NCBI RefSeq assembly: GCF_051106095.1
Contig: NC_135795.1
Span: 441,501 to 505,500, forward strand
Reading direction: 5' to 3'
Source of the DNA: Pogona vitticeps
Lineage: Eukaryota > Chordata > Lepidosauria > Squamata > Agamidae
Length of the DNA stretch: 64,000 bases
Below the pieces are notes generated by a model. It was given only the letters and a program-made list of their open reading frames with translations. It did not search any database and was not told where the DNA came from. Each line of letters begins with the position of its first letter. Within the stretch, counting starts at the first letter, position 1. Of the stretch, positions 45,148 through 56,500 are shown in pieces. Made by a program: the position numbers and the translations under genes.

Positions 45148-45855
45148 GTGATTCTGTCAAGCTGAGTAAGTAGACACTACTGGGGAGAGAAGAGGGCGGC
45201 CCTCTTGGGGGTGTGAATCCCGCCAGTCATGATGCGCTGCTCTTGGCATCTGGTGCCAGAGCCTGGACGAGGGAACCTGACAGCAGCAGAAGCCTTGGTT
45301 TTCTTGGTGGGGCTTTTGTTGCTACAGAGAGATCTGGTTCTCACCCATTGAAAATTGTGTGCTGAGTGATCGCGCCTAAAGCTTCCTTAGTGGCTGGATT
45401 TGACTCCTGTTGGGGCCTAAGGGGAGCCTCCGCTGCAGTGCTTTTCCCGCTGTAGGTAGCTTGGGTTGGCGTACTTGCCTGGAAGGCAGCCTGGAATGAA
45501 TCCCCTCCCTTGCCTTCAGGGAGGGGATTAGGCTGACGCTTGGGGAACGCTCCCCTTCTCTCTCAGCCATCTGGATCTCATCTGGTGAAGGACAAGCGAC
45601 TGTCAGCCGTGGAGAGACAGTTCTGGAACCAGCACGCTGTTCCCAGTAAAGCAGGAGGCACAGCCAGCCCGCACAATCCTAGGAACTTGGGTCAACAGAG
45701 TGGAGTGCCTTCACGAGCCCCCCCCCCCCCGCCCCCAAGCACCTCTGGGCAGTCCCTGTTTGCTCAAGCTCCCCGGGCGACCTTGTTTCGGGGTGGTCTC
45801 CTGCAGCTTCTAACTTGCGAACCCCTTCCTTCCTTCCCACCCCTGCTTTCCACAG

Positions 45856-46025
45856 GTGGTTCTGTTCTGCTCAGAGGGCCTTGGTGGCGCACGCAGGAAG
45901 ACGGCGTTGGCAAGGAAGCCCGCGTGCAACCTCGCTGCCCCCATGCAAATAGCTCGTCTGGCTGCTGTATTTAAAGTTGTACAAATATATGTTGGCCTTC
46001 CAAATAAATGTAAGGCTCCCGTGGA
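45856..46025 (+). other. NDUFAB1: Probable non-coding last exon of NDUFAB1 with poly(A) signal
   Basis: After the stop at 45145-45147, a donor gctga|gtaagt follows at 45165/45166, and a good acceptor (ctttccacag) lies before 45856. AATAAA at 46003-46008 closes the exon. The stop is only about 18 nt before the junction, short enough to avoid nonsense-mediated decay. Human NDUFAB1 likewise ends in a non-coding exon, as I recall. Confidence 0.5.
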
Positions 46026-46429
46026 CTCCTTTACTTCGATTCCCGCCCCAGTTCCCAAAGGGTCTTCTTCTTCACTGGCCTCAAGCTGGGCTAACGGGTG
46101 GGTGGGCTCTGCCCTGGCAGAGCGAGGCCCGTCTGCTGCAGCAGCCTCTAGAACAACATGGAAGCGCTGGTTTCCTCGCCAACAGGTGGGAAGAGCTCGG
46201 GCGAGGGCAGGGCTGCCTATGACGTTTTTGAGGTTCCCGTCAGCCTCTCCACGCTGGTGGCTGGTGGCGGATCGTGGGCAGAACTAGGAGGTTTTGCTCT
46301 TAAAAGAAACCCCTTCCAGTTCCTGCTTGTCGTGGGGCTGGTTCTTGTTAAACACGGAGGGAGAACGACTGCCAGCGCCCCTTGCTCTGCCGCACGTCCT
46401 TTCCCAGGCTTTCGTTTTTTTCAAACCTG

Positions 46430-46760
46430 TTTTGCAAAAACCTTGTCAAAATGCCTGTCAATGCCCTTTTTAGGAGTTACATCTGAAGATGACGGTGTTA
46501 CTCCTTAGCACAAATAAAGCAATTTGGTTCTTGCTCCTTGCATTACTTTTGAAGTGTAACTAGGTTGTTCCCTTGTTACTCGAAAAAAGTAACTATTTAG
46601 AGGTAATTCTGTTACTTGCAAGGCATCATGATGGGGCCCCTGAGAGGGTATTTGAGACCCCTGATCGGGGGTTTGAACCCAGGTCTTGGGGTTCCTGGCC
46701 TGACACTCTGCCTGTTGCATTGCCCTGGGTCTGCACACTCTCAAGGGGTAAGGCTATGGG
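46430..46760. mobile_element. Candidate fossil DNA-transposon end with GTTAC/GTAAC motifs
   Basis: Six exact GTTAC or GTAAC pentamers occur in 140 bp (46476, 46497, 46556, 46575, 46589, 46611), including a 6-bp inverted pair gttact/agtaac at 46575-46593. This motif density is reminiscent of subterminal repeats of hAT-like elements. No transposase is present. The family is a guess. Confidence 0.3.
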
Positions 46761-47590
46761 GTTAGAATGGGGGGGGGGGAAGAGGGCCATTTCGCCTCCT
46801 GGGCCTCCTCCTGGATTGTAGGTGGCTGAGGACCAGGCCCCAGGAGTGCTTCTGCCCTTCCTTCAGGGGCAAAAGCCGCCTTTTCCTGGGACTGGAAGAT
46901 GCCGGAAGGAGGAGGACCTCTTGCCGCTCTCCAGGGCAGGATTCCTCCAGGGAGGGGGCTTCTGCGGGGCTGGCCGGCTGGCCCTCCAGCTCCCCTCCGC
47001 ATGAGGGGCCAGGGCAGGGGGAGGGCGGGAGGGGCGGCCCCTCCCCAGGTGCAGCCCCGCCCTGATGGCTGATGGGGCACACCTGCCCTTCCCAGGCCAG
47101 GGCGCGCGCCGGGGAGGACGGGCCGGGGCCCTCCCCAGACCGCCGCCTGCTGCTTGGGGGGCCGGCCTTGGAGGGGCTCCGCCAGGTAGGCTCCGCGCGC
47201 GGGGGGGGGGGCCGTTTGCAAGGCTTTTGGCGGTGCCGTACCCCCACCCCACCCCACCCCCTCCCGGTGGTGCTAGCGGGGGGGGGCGGGCAGAGGAGGC
47301 CGGGCGTCCCTTCCCTCCCTCGGCCGGGGAGGCTGGAGGGAGCCTCGGGCCGGGGGCGGCACTCTGCACGCGCTCCGCCAGCTCTCGTTCTGCTTGCCGG
47401 GAGGAGGCGCGCCCTGTCTTCCGAGGGGGCTCCTCGCCCGCCCACTCGCCCGCCTGCCTCCCTCACGCGCTCTCGCCCGGGTCGCGCGCGGCGGCGGTGG
47501 CGGTGGCGGCGGCGGCGGGGGGGGGAGGCGGCGCTTCCGACAGCCGGCGCGCTGGGCGGCGGGAAGGCGGGCGGGCGGGCGCGCACGAGG
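46761..47590. other. GC-rich spacer and promoter region of the mucin gene
   Basis: No gene seen. CpG density rises steeply toward 47590 with GCGG runs just before the start codon, consistent with a CpG-island promoter. No TATA box was noticed. Confidence 0.5.
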
Positions 47591-50500
47591 ATGGGCGGCC
47601 GCCGGCTGCGCGTCCCCCCCGCCCTCCTGCTCGGGGTCCTGGCCCTGCTGGGCGCCGCCGCCGGGGCAGGTAAGCGGGGGGGGGGGGGGGTCCGCGACCG
47701 GGCCGAGGAGAGCCGAGCCCCAGGGCCGAGGGCGGGCGCGGCGCTCTGCACCGGCTCAGAGGCGCCCTCCTCCCGAGCCCTCCTCGGCCCGTCCAGGCAG
47801 GCGGACAGGGCGGAGAGGGTGCGAAGGCGGCGCACCGCTCGGGAGTCCCGGCCGGGGCAGCGGCCCCTCCGGGGAGTGCTGGAGGGAGCGTGGGGGTGGG
47901 GGTGGGCAGCCCCGCCGGGGAGGGTCTCGCGGGGCACCTGGCGAAGGGCCGGCGCCGGGCAGGGAAGGGCCCGAGTGTCCCTCCGGAGATGCGCGCACCC
48001 CCCCGCGCCGGGCGCCTTCCCTTCCAGAGCGGGGGAGGGTGGGCGCCCCCTCGGGCCCCCCTCCGGCCTCGGAGACGCTTGCCTCGGCCGGGCAGAGGGA
48101 GGGAGGGAGGGTCTCGCCCCGGAGGAGAGGGGCGGCCCGCGAGGGGCACGGGGGATGGGGGGCGAAGGGTGTCCCGGCGCCTGGGCAGCTGGGACGGCCG
48201 GAGGCAGGCGGGCGGGCGGGCGGGCACCCTCCAGATGCGGGAGGCAAGACGGCGCGGGGACGGGGCTGGCCGGGGACGGGGCTGGCCGGTGGCGGAGCCC
48301 CGTCGGGAGGGCTTTTGTGTGCTGGGGAGGGAGGGAGGGAAGGAGGGAGGGAAGGGGCTGGTGGTGCCGGAACCCCTGGAGCGGTTTGTGGGCACCCACC
48401 TAACCCGCGAGCGATCACCCGCCGCCCGGTCCGGTTTCCTGCCCGGGGGGGGCACCAGGCGGCCCTTACCCACCCTCCGTGCATTTGCCCTGCCGGGCTG
48501 GCCGCGGTGGGCATGGCTGAGGGTAGCCGTGGCCAGGCTTCCAGGGTGTGCGGGGCTCCGAGCGGGCCCTGTTTCGAGCCTTCCAGCTTCGGGTGGTCCT
48601 TCCTGCGAGCTGGGGGGGGGGGCGAGGAGGTGGGGGGGCGAGGAGGTGAGGGGCGGCCCCCTTCCCCGTTTCCTCCTGGCCGGAGTCCTTCGTGGGAGGC
48701 CAGGCGGAGATCGTGGGGCTGGCCCCATCCTCACCCAGGGGACTTTAGGGCCAAGGGCAGATGGATCAACCCCAGTAGAGTTGACAGAAGGCATGGGAGC
48801 AACCCAGACCATCAGCAGAGAGAGAGAGAGAGAGAGATGGACGCCTGATGAAGGGAAAGAGGGGGGTCCATGACTTCTGGCCCCATTTCTGCCTCCAAGC
48901 CAGCCTTCAGGCTTCACAGAGTTCTTCCTCGGAGGGGAACCTGGGGTGCAGGAAACTGTGTGGTGGGTTTGGGCACCTTTGATCAGGCCTTTGCTAGGAA
49001 ACACCACAGGCTTCCTCCTTCGTCCCCCCAGGTCCTTGCAGGGTTTGCTATAGGGCCAACCCCCCCCCCCCCCCGGTTTCTCCCTCCGATCCAGCCCCCT
49101 CCCTCCCTCCCTCCCTCCTGCGTGTGTCCGTCCATCCATCTGTCCCCGTAGGAGCGGATTCTGGCACCGGGGCTTCTTCCTCCTGGTCTCCTCTCTGCAG
49201 CAGCGGAAGCCATGCCCACCTCCTCCTCCTCCTCCTCCTCCTCGGGTCCCCTGGTGTCCCTGCCAGAGAAAGCCGGTTGCCGTAGCAACCCCGGGATGGT
49301 GCCTTCTGTCTGGTGGGCTGTTCTGAGCACCCGTTTTGGATGGTTATTTTTGGCTGGCTCAGCTTTCAAATGGGTCGGGGGCCCCTCCATCCCCTAGGAT
49401 CTCGGCCGGGGGGGGGGCCCTGACGGGGTGGGATCCCAAGGGGCTCCTCCAGACTGCGCCAGAGGAGTTCTGCCGGCCACCCCAGGATCGGGACCGGCCG
49501 CGCTGCTGCGACGCTGAGCCAAAGGACAAGCAGAGCACAGCGGCGGGGGTCACCTTGAGGCGGCAGGGCTTGCTCCGTGGGTGGGCGAAGGCGGCCTCGT
49601 GGTGGACCTGGCCGCCCGCCCGCCTCCTGCTGACCCTCCAGGTCCCCCCTGGCAGGTTCTCTCCTTCACCGGCTTGCTCAGGTCTGGCCGAGGAAGGGCG
49701 GTGGCTTCCTTTACTGAGTCCCCTTCCTCCTCACGGTCACTACTCTCTCTTTCTCTGCTGCCTTTTCCTCTTGAGATCTGCCCCATTTAATTATAACTTT
49801 TTAATGTGCCCCTAAACTCTTCTAGGGCGTTTTGAGGTGATTCTAGAGAGCTCCGAGGGGCCCTTTCTTGTGGGTTTTGACCGTCTTTCAGAGTCTCCTC
49901 CTTCTTCCCCAGAACCCCAGAGAAGGTGGAGGGACTTGGGTGCCTTTTCGGGAGATAGGCAGGGTAAAAATATTTTAAACCCATAAGTAGGCTGGGGGGG
50001 GGGGGGTAGAGAATATCTCTCCTTTTGGGCTGAGAAGGCTTCATTTGGTGCCTCCTCGCCTCTCTTGCTCTTCCCCCACCCTACAGGGCTGCCTTTCACT
50101 GAGCCGGAGGAACTGGCGTCTCGAAGACCCCTCCCTGCCACGACACCCCAGAGCCCCTTCCCAGGAAGGGGTCCTCATCCCTCTGCCGGCACCAGGCAGG
50201 ACCCCCAGGACGGCTCCCGGGTCCCCGTTCTCCCCAACACCCTCCTCTCGGCCTCGGCAGAACGGTCCGGCCATCCCAAGGGCCGGGAGAGCGGCGCTCC
50301 AGCCGTGGAAGAAAGCCAGACGAGCGCGGAGGCCCCGAGCGGCGCACGGACCGGGGAGAAGCCCCCCACGGCAAAGCCACCCTTCGTGCCTGCCAGGCCC
50401 ACCACCCGCTGGCCCCCGTGGGCTTTTCTTCCCACCTCTGCTCCTCGGAAGGACCCTCCGGGTCGCCCATCCGGCCCGGCGTCTCAAGGAGTCCCTGCGG

Positions 50501-53500
50501 CAGGCGTGGAAGGAGGCGGGTCTGAGGGCTGGGAGCCCACCACCCTTGCACCCCCGGCGGCTCTGGGTTCAAGGGGGGCATCAGCCAGGCAAGCTGGCTG
50601 GACTGGGGGGGAGCCTCCTCCGAGCCTTCAGCCTGGGCAGGAGGGAGCGCAGGCCGAGGATGGGGCAGCCGCCTCTCTTTCAGCTGGGGAGTGGGGCCCA
50701 CCTGCGACGGGCCCCCCCTGGCCTCCCAGGCCTGCCACGGCCACCAGCCGGCCCCTGGCTCAGGAGGCCAAAGGCCCCCTTCCCCGTTCCACTTGGCAGC
50801 CCCTTAGGGACACCACAGAGCCCAGCCCCACCAAGTGGGCAGCCCTCCCCACAGCCTCTGGGCCGGGAAGAGACGTGGCCACCGGCGCCCCAGGGCGAGC
50901 ACAGCCATGGCCTCACACTGGGAACACGGTCCTCTTTTGGACGGAGAGCGGAGTGCCATGGGAGCAGACAGTGGGTCACCTAGATTCTGGGGGGCTGGCA
51001 CCCCACTTGGTGGAAGAAACCAGTCCCTCCGAGGCCGGGACTGCAGTTGGGCGCTTCTCCCCTGGCACAGCCCTGGCACCATCCCCGATGCCCTCCTCAG
51101 CATCCCACCCAGAGTTAGGCCGGGTGGGGGAGAGAACAGGCAGCCTGGGGGCCCCCAACCCCAACCTAGCCCCCCCTTCTTTGTGGGAGACGGAGCCTCC
51201 AATGGAAGCATCTTCTGCTAGAGAGAGGTGGGGGGAGCCACCCCACACTGGCCCCTTCTCCCCTTCATCTTCCCGCAGAGAGACCTCCCTGCGCCTAAAC
51301 TGGGGGAGCTTCCGCCCCAGCCTGGCTGATGACCCACATGAGCTGCCTGCCAGCGTCCCACCCCCTGGGGAGCCCTTCACCCCCCTGCCCAGGAGCCCAG
51401 CCTGGCACTCAGCAGGGCAGCCTTCCAGGGAGGACCAGGCCCCCCTCCACCCTTCCGTGGGGCACCCAGCGGTTGTGGGCGCTGCCCCCTCCCCAGTGGG
51501 CATCTTGCCTGAAAGCTCTTCAGCAGCTCCCAGCAAAGAAGGGGCACCTCGGGACGCTTCCGCAAAGCCAGCAGGTCCTGGAGCGCTGACCCCTAGGACA
51601 CCCCCCAGGCCGACTCCAGGGGCAGCCTTTGCCACTGTGGCCCCCCCTCTGACACAGACCACGACCACTTGGGGAGGAGGCTTGAGGACGGTTGCCACCA
51701 ACTCTGCGAAGAGCCCCCGCCCGGAGACAGCTACGGAAGGTGCCACGTGGCAGGCCCGGGAAGGCCCTGGGAGCAGGGGGTCAGCCACAGAGACAGCTGA
51801 GCCCCCCAGCAGTGGGAGTCCCTGGAGGGAGGGAGGCTCTCCTGGCCAGCCCCCCGCCCCGGCTGGGCCCCCAGCAAGCTCGGCCGAGGCCACCTCCTCG
51901 GCCACGAGCCTTGTTCTGAGTGCGGACCGCTCCAGCCCTCCGGAGTTTCGCTCCGAACGCCTCGCCTTCTCGGATCCACCCTCCGAAGCCGTGGCAGCTC
52001 TCACCCGGGCCACGGGAGGAACTGTGGCAGCACCCAATCTGCCCTCCTCAGCCCGCCACCACGCGTGGACTTCTTCAGCCAGGACGTGGAGCTGGGAGGG
52101 TGGAGACCCGCCCCGGCGCCCCACGGAAAGCCTCCGGAAGGAAAAGATCCAGCAAAGCCCAGGAGCTGCCCGAACCACGGCGGCCCTCCTGAGCGAGTCC
52201 CCCTCGGGCAGCGGCGGAAGCAGAAGCAGGGGCCACCCGTGGCCACCCAAGCCGACCCCTGAGCAGGGCAGCAGAAGAGAGGGGCCACGGCGTGCCACCA
52301 CCTGGCTGTCGGCAGCCGGGCCGGAGGAGGCCACCCCCCAGCTGTGGCCGACCACGCCAAGGGAGGGGCACCCTAGAGGCCACTCCGTCTTTGTCGTGGA
52401 GAACCAGCCGCCCCTCCTCAAAGGTCAGCAGGGTGGCGGCACCGGCCACGTGCCCAGGAGGGGAGGGTGGAACCCCTCTCGCCGGGTGGAGGGCCACCCC
52501 AGGGCGGGGGTGGGGGGTGGACAGACCCCTGCAGGGGAAAGAGGGATCCTTGTGCGGCAGGGAAAGGGCCCCCCCTCCTGCCGACTGGTGAAGAAGTGGC
52601 TCAAGTGCATGAAATGGGTGGGTCCGCCCCGGTCCCTGCCTGTCCTTCGGGTCCTGCAACAATGACATTGCTGCACTGCAGGCCCAATGTTCCTCCCCTT
52701 CTCTGACCCCTGGGGTCTGTTCTCTCTGTGTGTCCCCCCCCCGACCCCCCAAAGCCGCTTTCCTGCACATCCCTTGTGAGCTGGTCCTGGCCATGGAGTT
52801 CTCCAGGAGCCTTCAGGACCCCGAGTCGCCCGAATACCGGAGCTTAGCGCGCAGCCTCAACGAAACGGTGAGGTGGAAGATGGCAAGCAAAGTGGGAGGT
52901 GGGAGGCGAGCTGCCCACAGGCGGGCCCTGCCTGGAGATCCAGGATCGCTTCCTCCGGGGGGGGGGCAATTTCTGCCAGCAAGAAGGGATATAAAGCCCC
53001 GCTTGGCAGAACAACCTGGAAGGGGGGGGGGAAAGATGCCTTGTGCTCCTCCAGGCGGGCTGACTCTTGGGCTCCCTCCGCCTCCAATGCCCTCCTGCTG
53101 GTGGTGGAGACTTGTAACCCCCAAATGGCCCCATAGCCCCGACTGCCCACCCGGGGAGAGCCTCTGGTGCCCTTGTCTAGGGTCCATGTTGCCAAAGAGC
53201 GAGGGAACCGTGTGGGTCACCTTGTGAACAACCGTGGAGGCGGGGTGGCCATCTGGACAGGCCATCTCACAATTCCTCTCCTCCTCTCCAGGTCACCCCG
53301 CTCTTTGCTTCTCTGCCTGGATTCCAGCGCCTTGAGGTCAAGGCCATCCGGTATCTGTTTTATTTCTCCTTCTGGGTTTTCTGTTCAGCTGTTCCTCCAG
53401 GGCTCTGGAAGGCTGAGAGCAGCCACGTCATCGCAGCCTTAAAGGGCACCTGGAAAGGCCCCGGCCGTGGGTGGCTGGGTGGGGAGCCCTGGGTGGGTGG

Positions 53501-56500
53501 GGAGCCCTCCACTATGTTGCACCTGATGCAGTGATGCTTCTGATAGAAAGAACGCCCAGAGGAATCTTTTCTCAGCTGTAGTTAGTATTAGCACTGGTGG
53601 AGCTCCCCCCTCCAAAATAGCGCCCCCCCTTTTTAAGGGGTGACAATCAGTAGTCACCCTTTCAAGTTCTGCTTCAGGGCTGCTTCTCAGCCAGCTGGTC
53701 CAAAGTGGCCCTTTGGGGATGCTGGGTCGGAAGCCGCGGCTGCATTCCGGCGCTCGCCTGAGGCCGGGCCGGCTGGGGGTGGTGGTGGTGGTGGTGGTGC
53801 CGCTTTCCCGTGGGCCCTCGGCCACCCTTCTCCTCCTGCCTTTCCTCCGCAGGTCAGGGGGTGTGGTGGTCGTGGTGGAGTTCGACGCCCTGTTCCGGCC
53901 CCAGGTGCCAGGGTTGTGGGCGGCTCTGCGCCGGTCACCTCTCTCGGAGCGGCTGCCGCCAGGACTGTGGGTGGCCAACGCCAGCGTGCTGCGAAGTGCG
54001 ACCCAGGGTGAGGAGGATGCCTCTCCGTCGCGCAGGGTGCTGTCCTTGGGGCCCCTTGCCTGCTCCCCCCCCCCAACGTGCCTCTCGGGCTGGAAAGGAA
54101 GGCAACCAGCTGGACACTGGAACACCGGGGGGGCTGGCGGGGGGAGGCGGCGAGGGCCCCCAAGAGTGGGGAGAGGGCCCTGTGGCCGCTCTCGGCTCAC
54201 GTCCGCTCCCTGCGTTCCACAGAGAGGCGCCTGGACCCGTGTGCCGTGCTCTTCTCCTGCCACGCTGGCTACGAGTGCCTTGCCGAGGAGGACGGGGGCG
54301 CCCGCTGCGTCTCCCTCTGCCACCGGGACTATTGCAAGAACCAGGGCATCTGCACCCACGTGGCCAACCACACCCCCGTCTGCCAGTGAGTGCCCTGCTC
54401 CGTGAGCCCTGCTCTTGCCCGCCCGCTCTCCCGGCCTGTGTGTGTCTCTCTGTGCGCTTGTGTGTGTTGCCAAAGGCCCCCGCGCCCTGCCTGACTCCCC
54501 TTCCCGTTGGCTCCCCAGGTGCCCCGTGGGCCACGACTTCTGGTTTCTGGGGGTCCACTGCGATTACAAAGTGACCCAGCAGGGCTTGCTGGGGGTCGCC
54601 GGCGGCTTGCTGCTCAGCCTGGTAGTGCTCGGCGGGGTCGTGGCTGGCCTGGTGATGCGCCGGGTCCGGCTGCTGCTGCTGGAAGCCAGAGCCGACCAGA
54701 CCAAGAGCAGGTGAGCTTCTGGGCCCCCTTTTCGGTTTCCTTTTACGCCAAGCAAGGGGACCAAGGGCCTGGAGGAAGGGGTTTTTTTTGCTTTTGGGCT
54801 CCTGCTGGACTTTTGGGGGGGGGAGCCCAAAACACCAAGGGTGGGGTGGGGGGAAGGAATGGCACAAATGCTTACCATCAGGAATCACAAGGGTCATCCC
54901 TGGAGTTGAAAAGTGCCGGATTCCAGGCAGAGAAAGGATTCCCCCCTTTTGTTTGTTTGTTTGCAGAATGTCCATTTAAACTGTGGTACTCATTGCCACA
55001 AGAATAGTGAGGTCTGCCAGCTCAGGTAGCTTGAAAGGGGAGACCAGATAAGCGCACCAAGGCTAGGTATCCCGCTGCCTTTGACTTGCTGGAGGGCAGG
55101 GGGACAGGAGACGGAAGGGGCAACACGGCTCTCACATCTGGCTGGTGGGCTTCCAGGCGGCGACGACGTTCTGGCTGGCGTGCGGAGAAGGTGGGGCTGG
55201 GTGGGCCTTTGGTCCGGCTTGGCTTCAGGGCTCTTTGGTTCTAGCTGGATCGGCTCGAGGGCCTCTCTGCACCCCTCGTTCTTCCCACCGCCTGCCAGTG
55301 TCGCTTCTGGAGTGAATGGGAAGCAGCCCCTTTCAGGATCAGGGGAGGGGCAGCCTTCGTTTGTTGTCAACCCCCCCCCCCCGGTTGCTTAATATTAAAA
55401 ATGAACTCTCCGGTTGGGGCTGGGCTGGGGAAGGGCCTCCCTCTGAGCCGAGGGTCCCATTTCCTCCTTGGGGGGGGGGAATTTGTTTGTGTTGGCCGGG
55501 CTCCAGGGGAAATGTCGGGTGGGGTGCCTGGTCTCATGCAGCAGGAAGGGCGGGCTTGTGCCAGGACTGAGTGGGGGATGCGGGGAGAGGAGGGTGACAG
55601 GGCAGGTCTGGATCCGGCACTCGGCTGCAGAGCCAGCCCTCGATGGCCCTGACTTTCACGCCAGAGAGGCAGGCAGCTGAGAACAGCAGCGGTGATGGTC
55701 CAGGTCTTTCTACGGCCCCTCCGAGCAGAGGGGGAAAGAGTGTGTGGCCCCTCAGTGCCACGGAGGATTTATGTGTTAGATTTATACCTCGGTATTTCCT
55801 TCCCTGAGGCATCCAGGGCCAGGGTTCCAGCCCTCGGCTTATTCGCTGAAAAGGAGTGTCTGCCTACCTGTGCTTCAATGTACGGTTCGTTTGCCCGTCA
55901 GTGAGCGTTCAAACTCCTCTTAAACATTACCTTTGTATCTGTGGCTGTGTTGCAACATCTCTGGGGACAGTTCATAGAACTGTTTGCTGCTCAAGTGAAA
56001 CTCATTCAGCTTTTAAGGTCAATCATTCACAGGACCATCTGCGGCACTCTAAGCGCGCGCGCGCCCCCACGCTACTTTAGGATGCTGTGGGATCCCTGGC
56101 CATTTCCCCACGGGTCACTCACTACTGATCACAAGCCCCTCTTGTGAGAAAGCAGGAAGCCCCCTTGAAAGCCTGCAGGAGCCTCTGGACCGGCTGTGAA
56201 AAGCCAGACGCCCTGGCCGAAGGAAGCGGGCTGACCCCAAGGCGAAGCAGGGAAGGGTCTCCCCTCGGAGGCATTTCATGCTGAGCTGGGCCAGCATTGC
56301 AGGCATTGGCAGAGAGGAAAGGGCAAGTCCAGACCCGGCGGGCAGAGGCCTGCCTCGTCTGTCCAGCCCTGGAGAGGAGAAGGGACCCTTGGGGTCAACA
56401 CTCGGGGGGGGTGGTTCAACTTGGCAGGATCCGGGCGGTGGGGCTGAGGGCACTTGGTTTGCCTTCCAGCGTTCTCCTCTCTCTTTCTCTCTCAATCCAG

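Noticed and set aside
46660-46700. tRNA-like B-box (ggtttgaaccc) near 46670
   Set aside because: There is no A-box or cloverleaf around it. It is at most part of a SINE-like or transposon remnant.
47072-48873. Long overlapping open frames on both strands around the mucin gene first exon
   Set aside because: They are Pro/Arg/Gly/Ala translations of CpG-island DNA without stops by composition. Only the signal-peptide segment from 47591 to the donor at 47669 joins a supported downstream exon.
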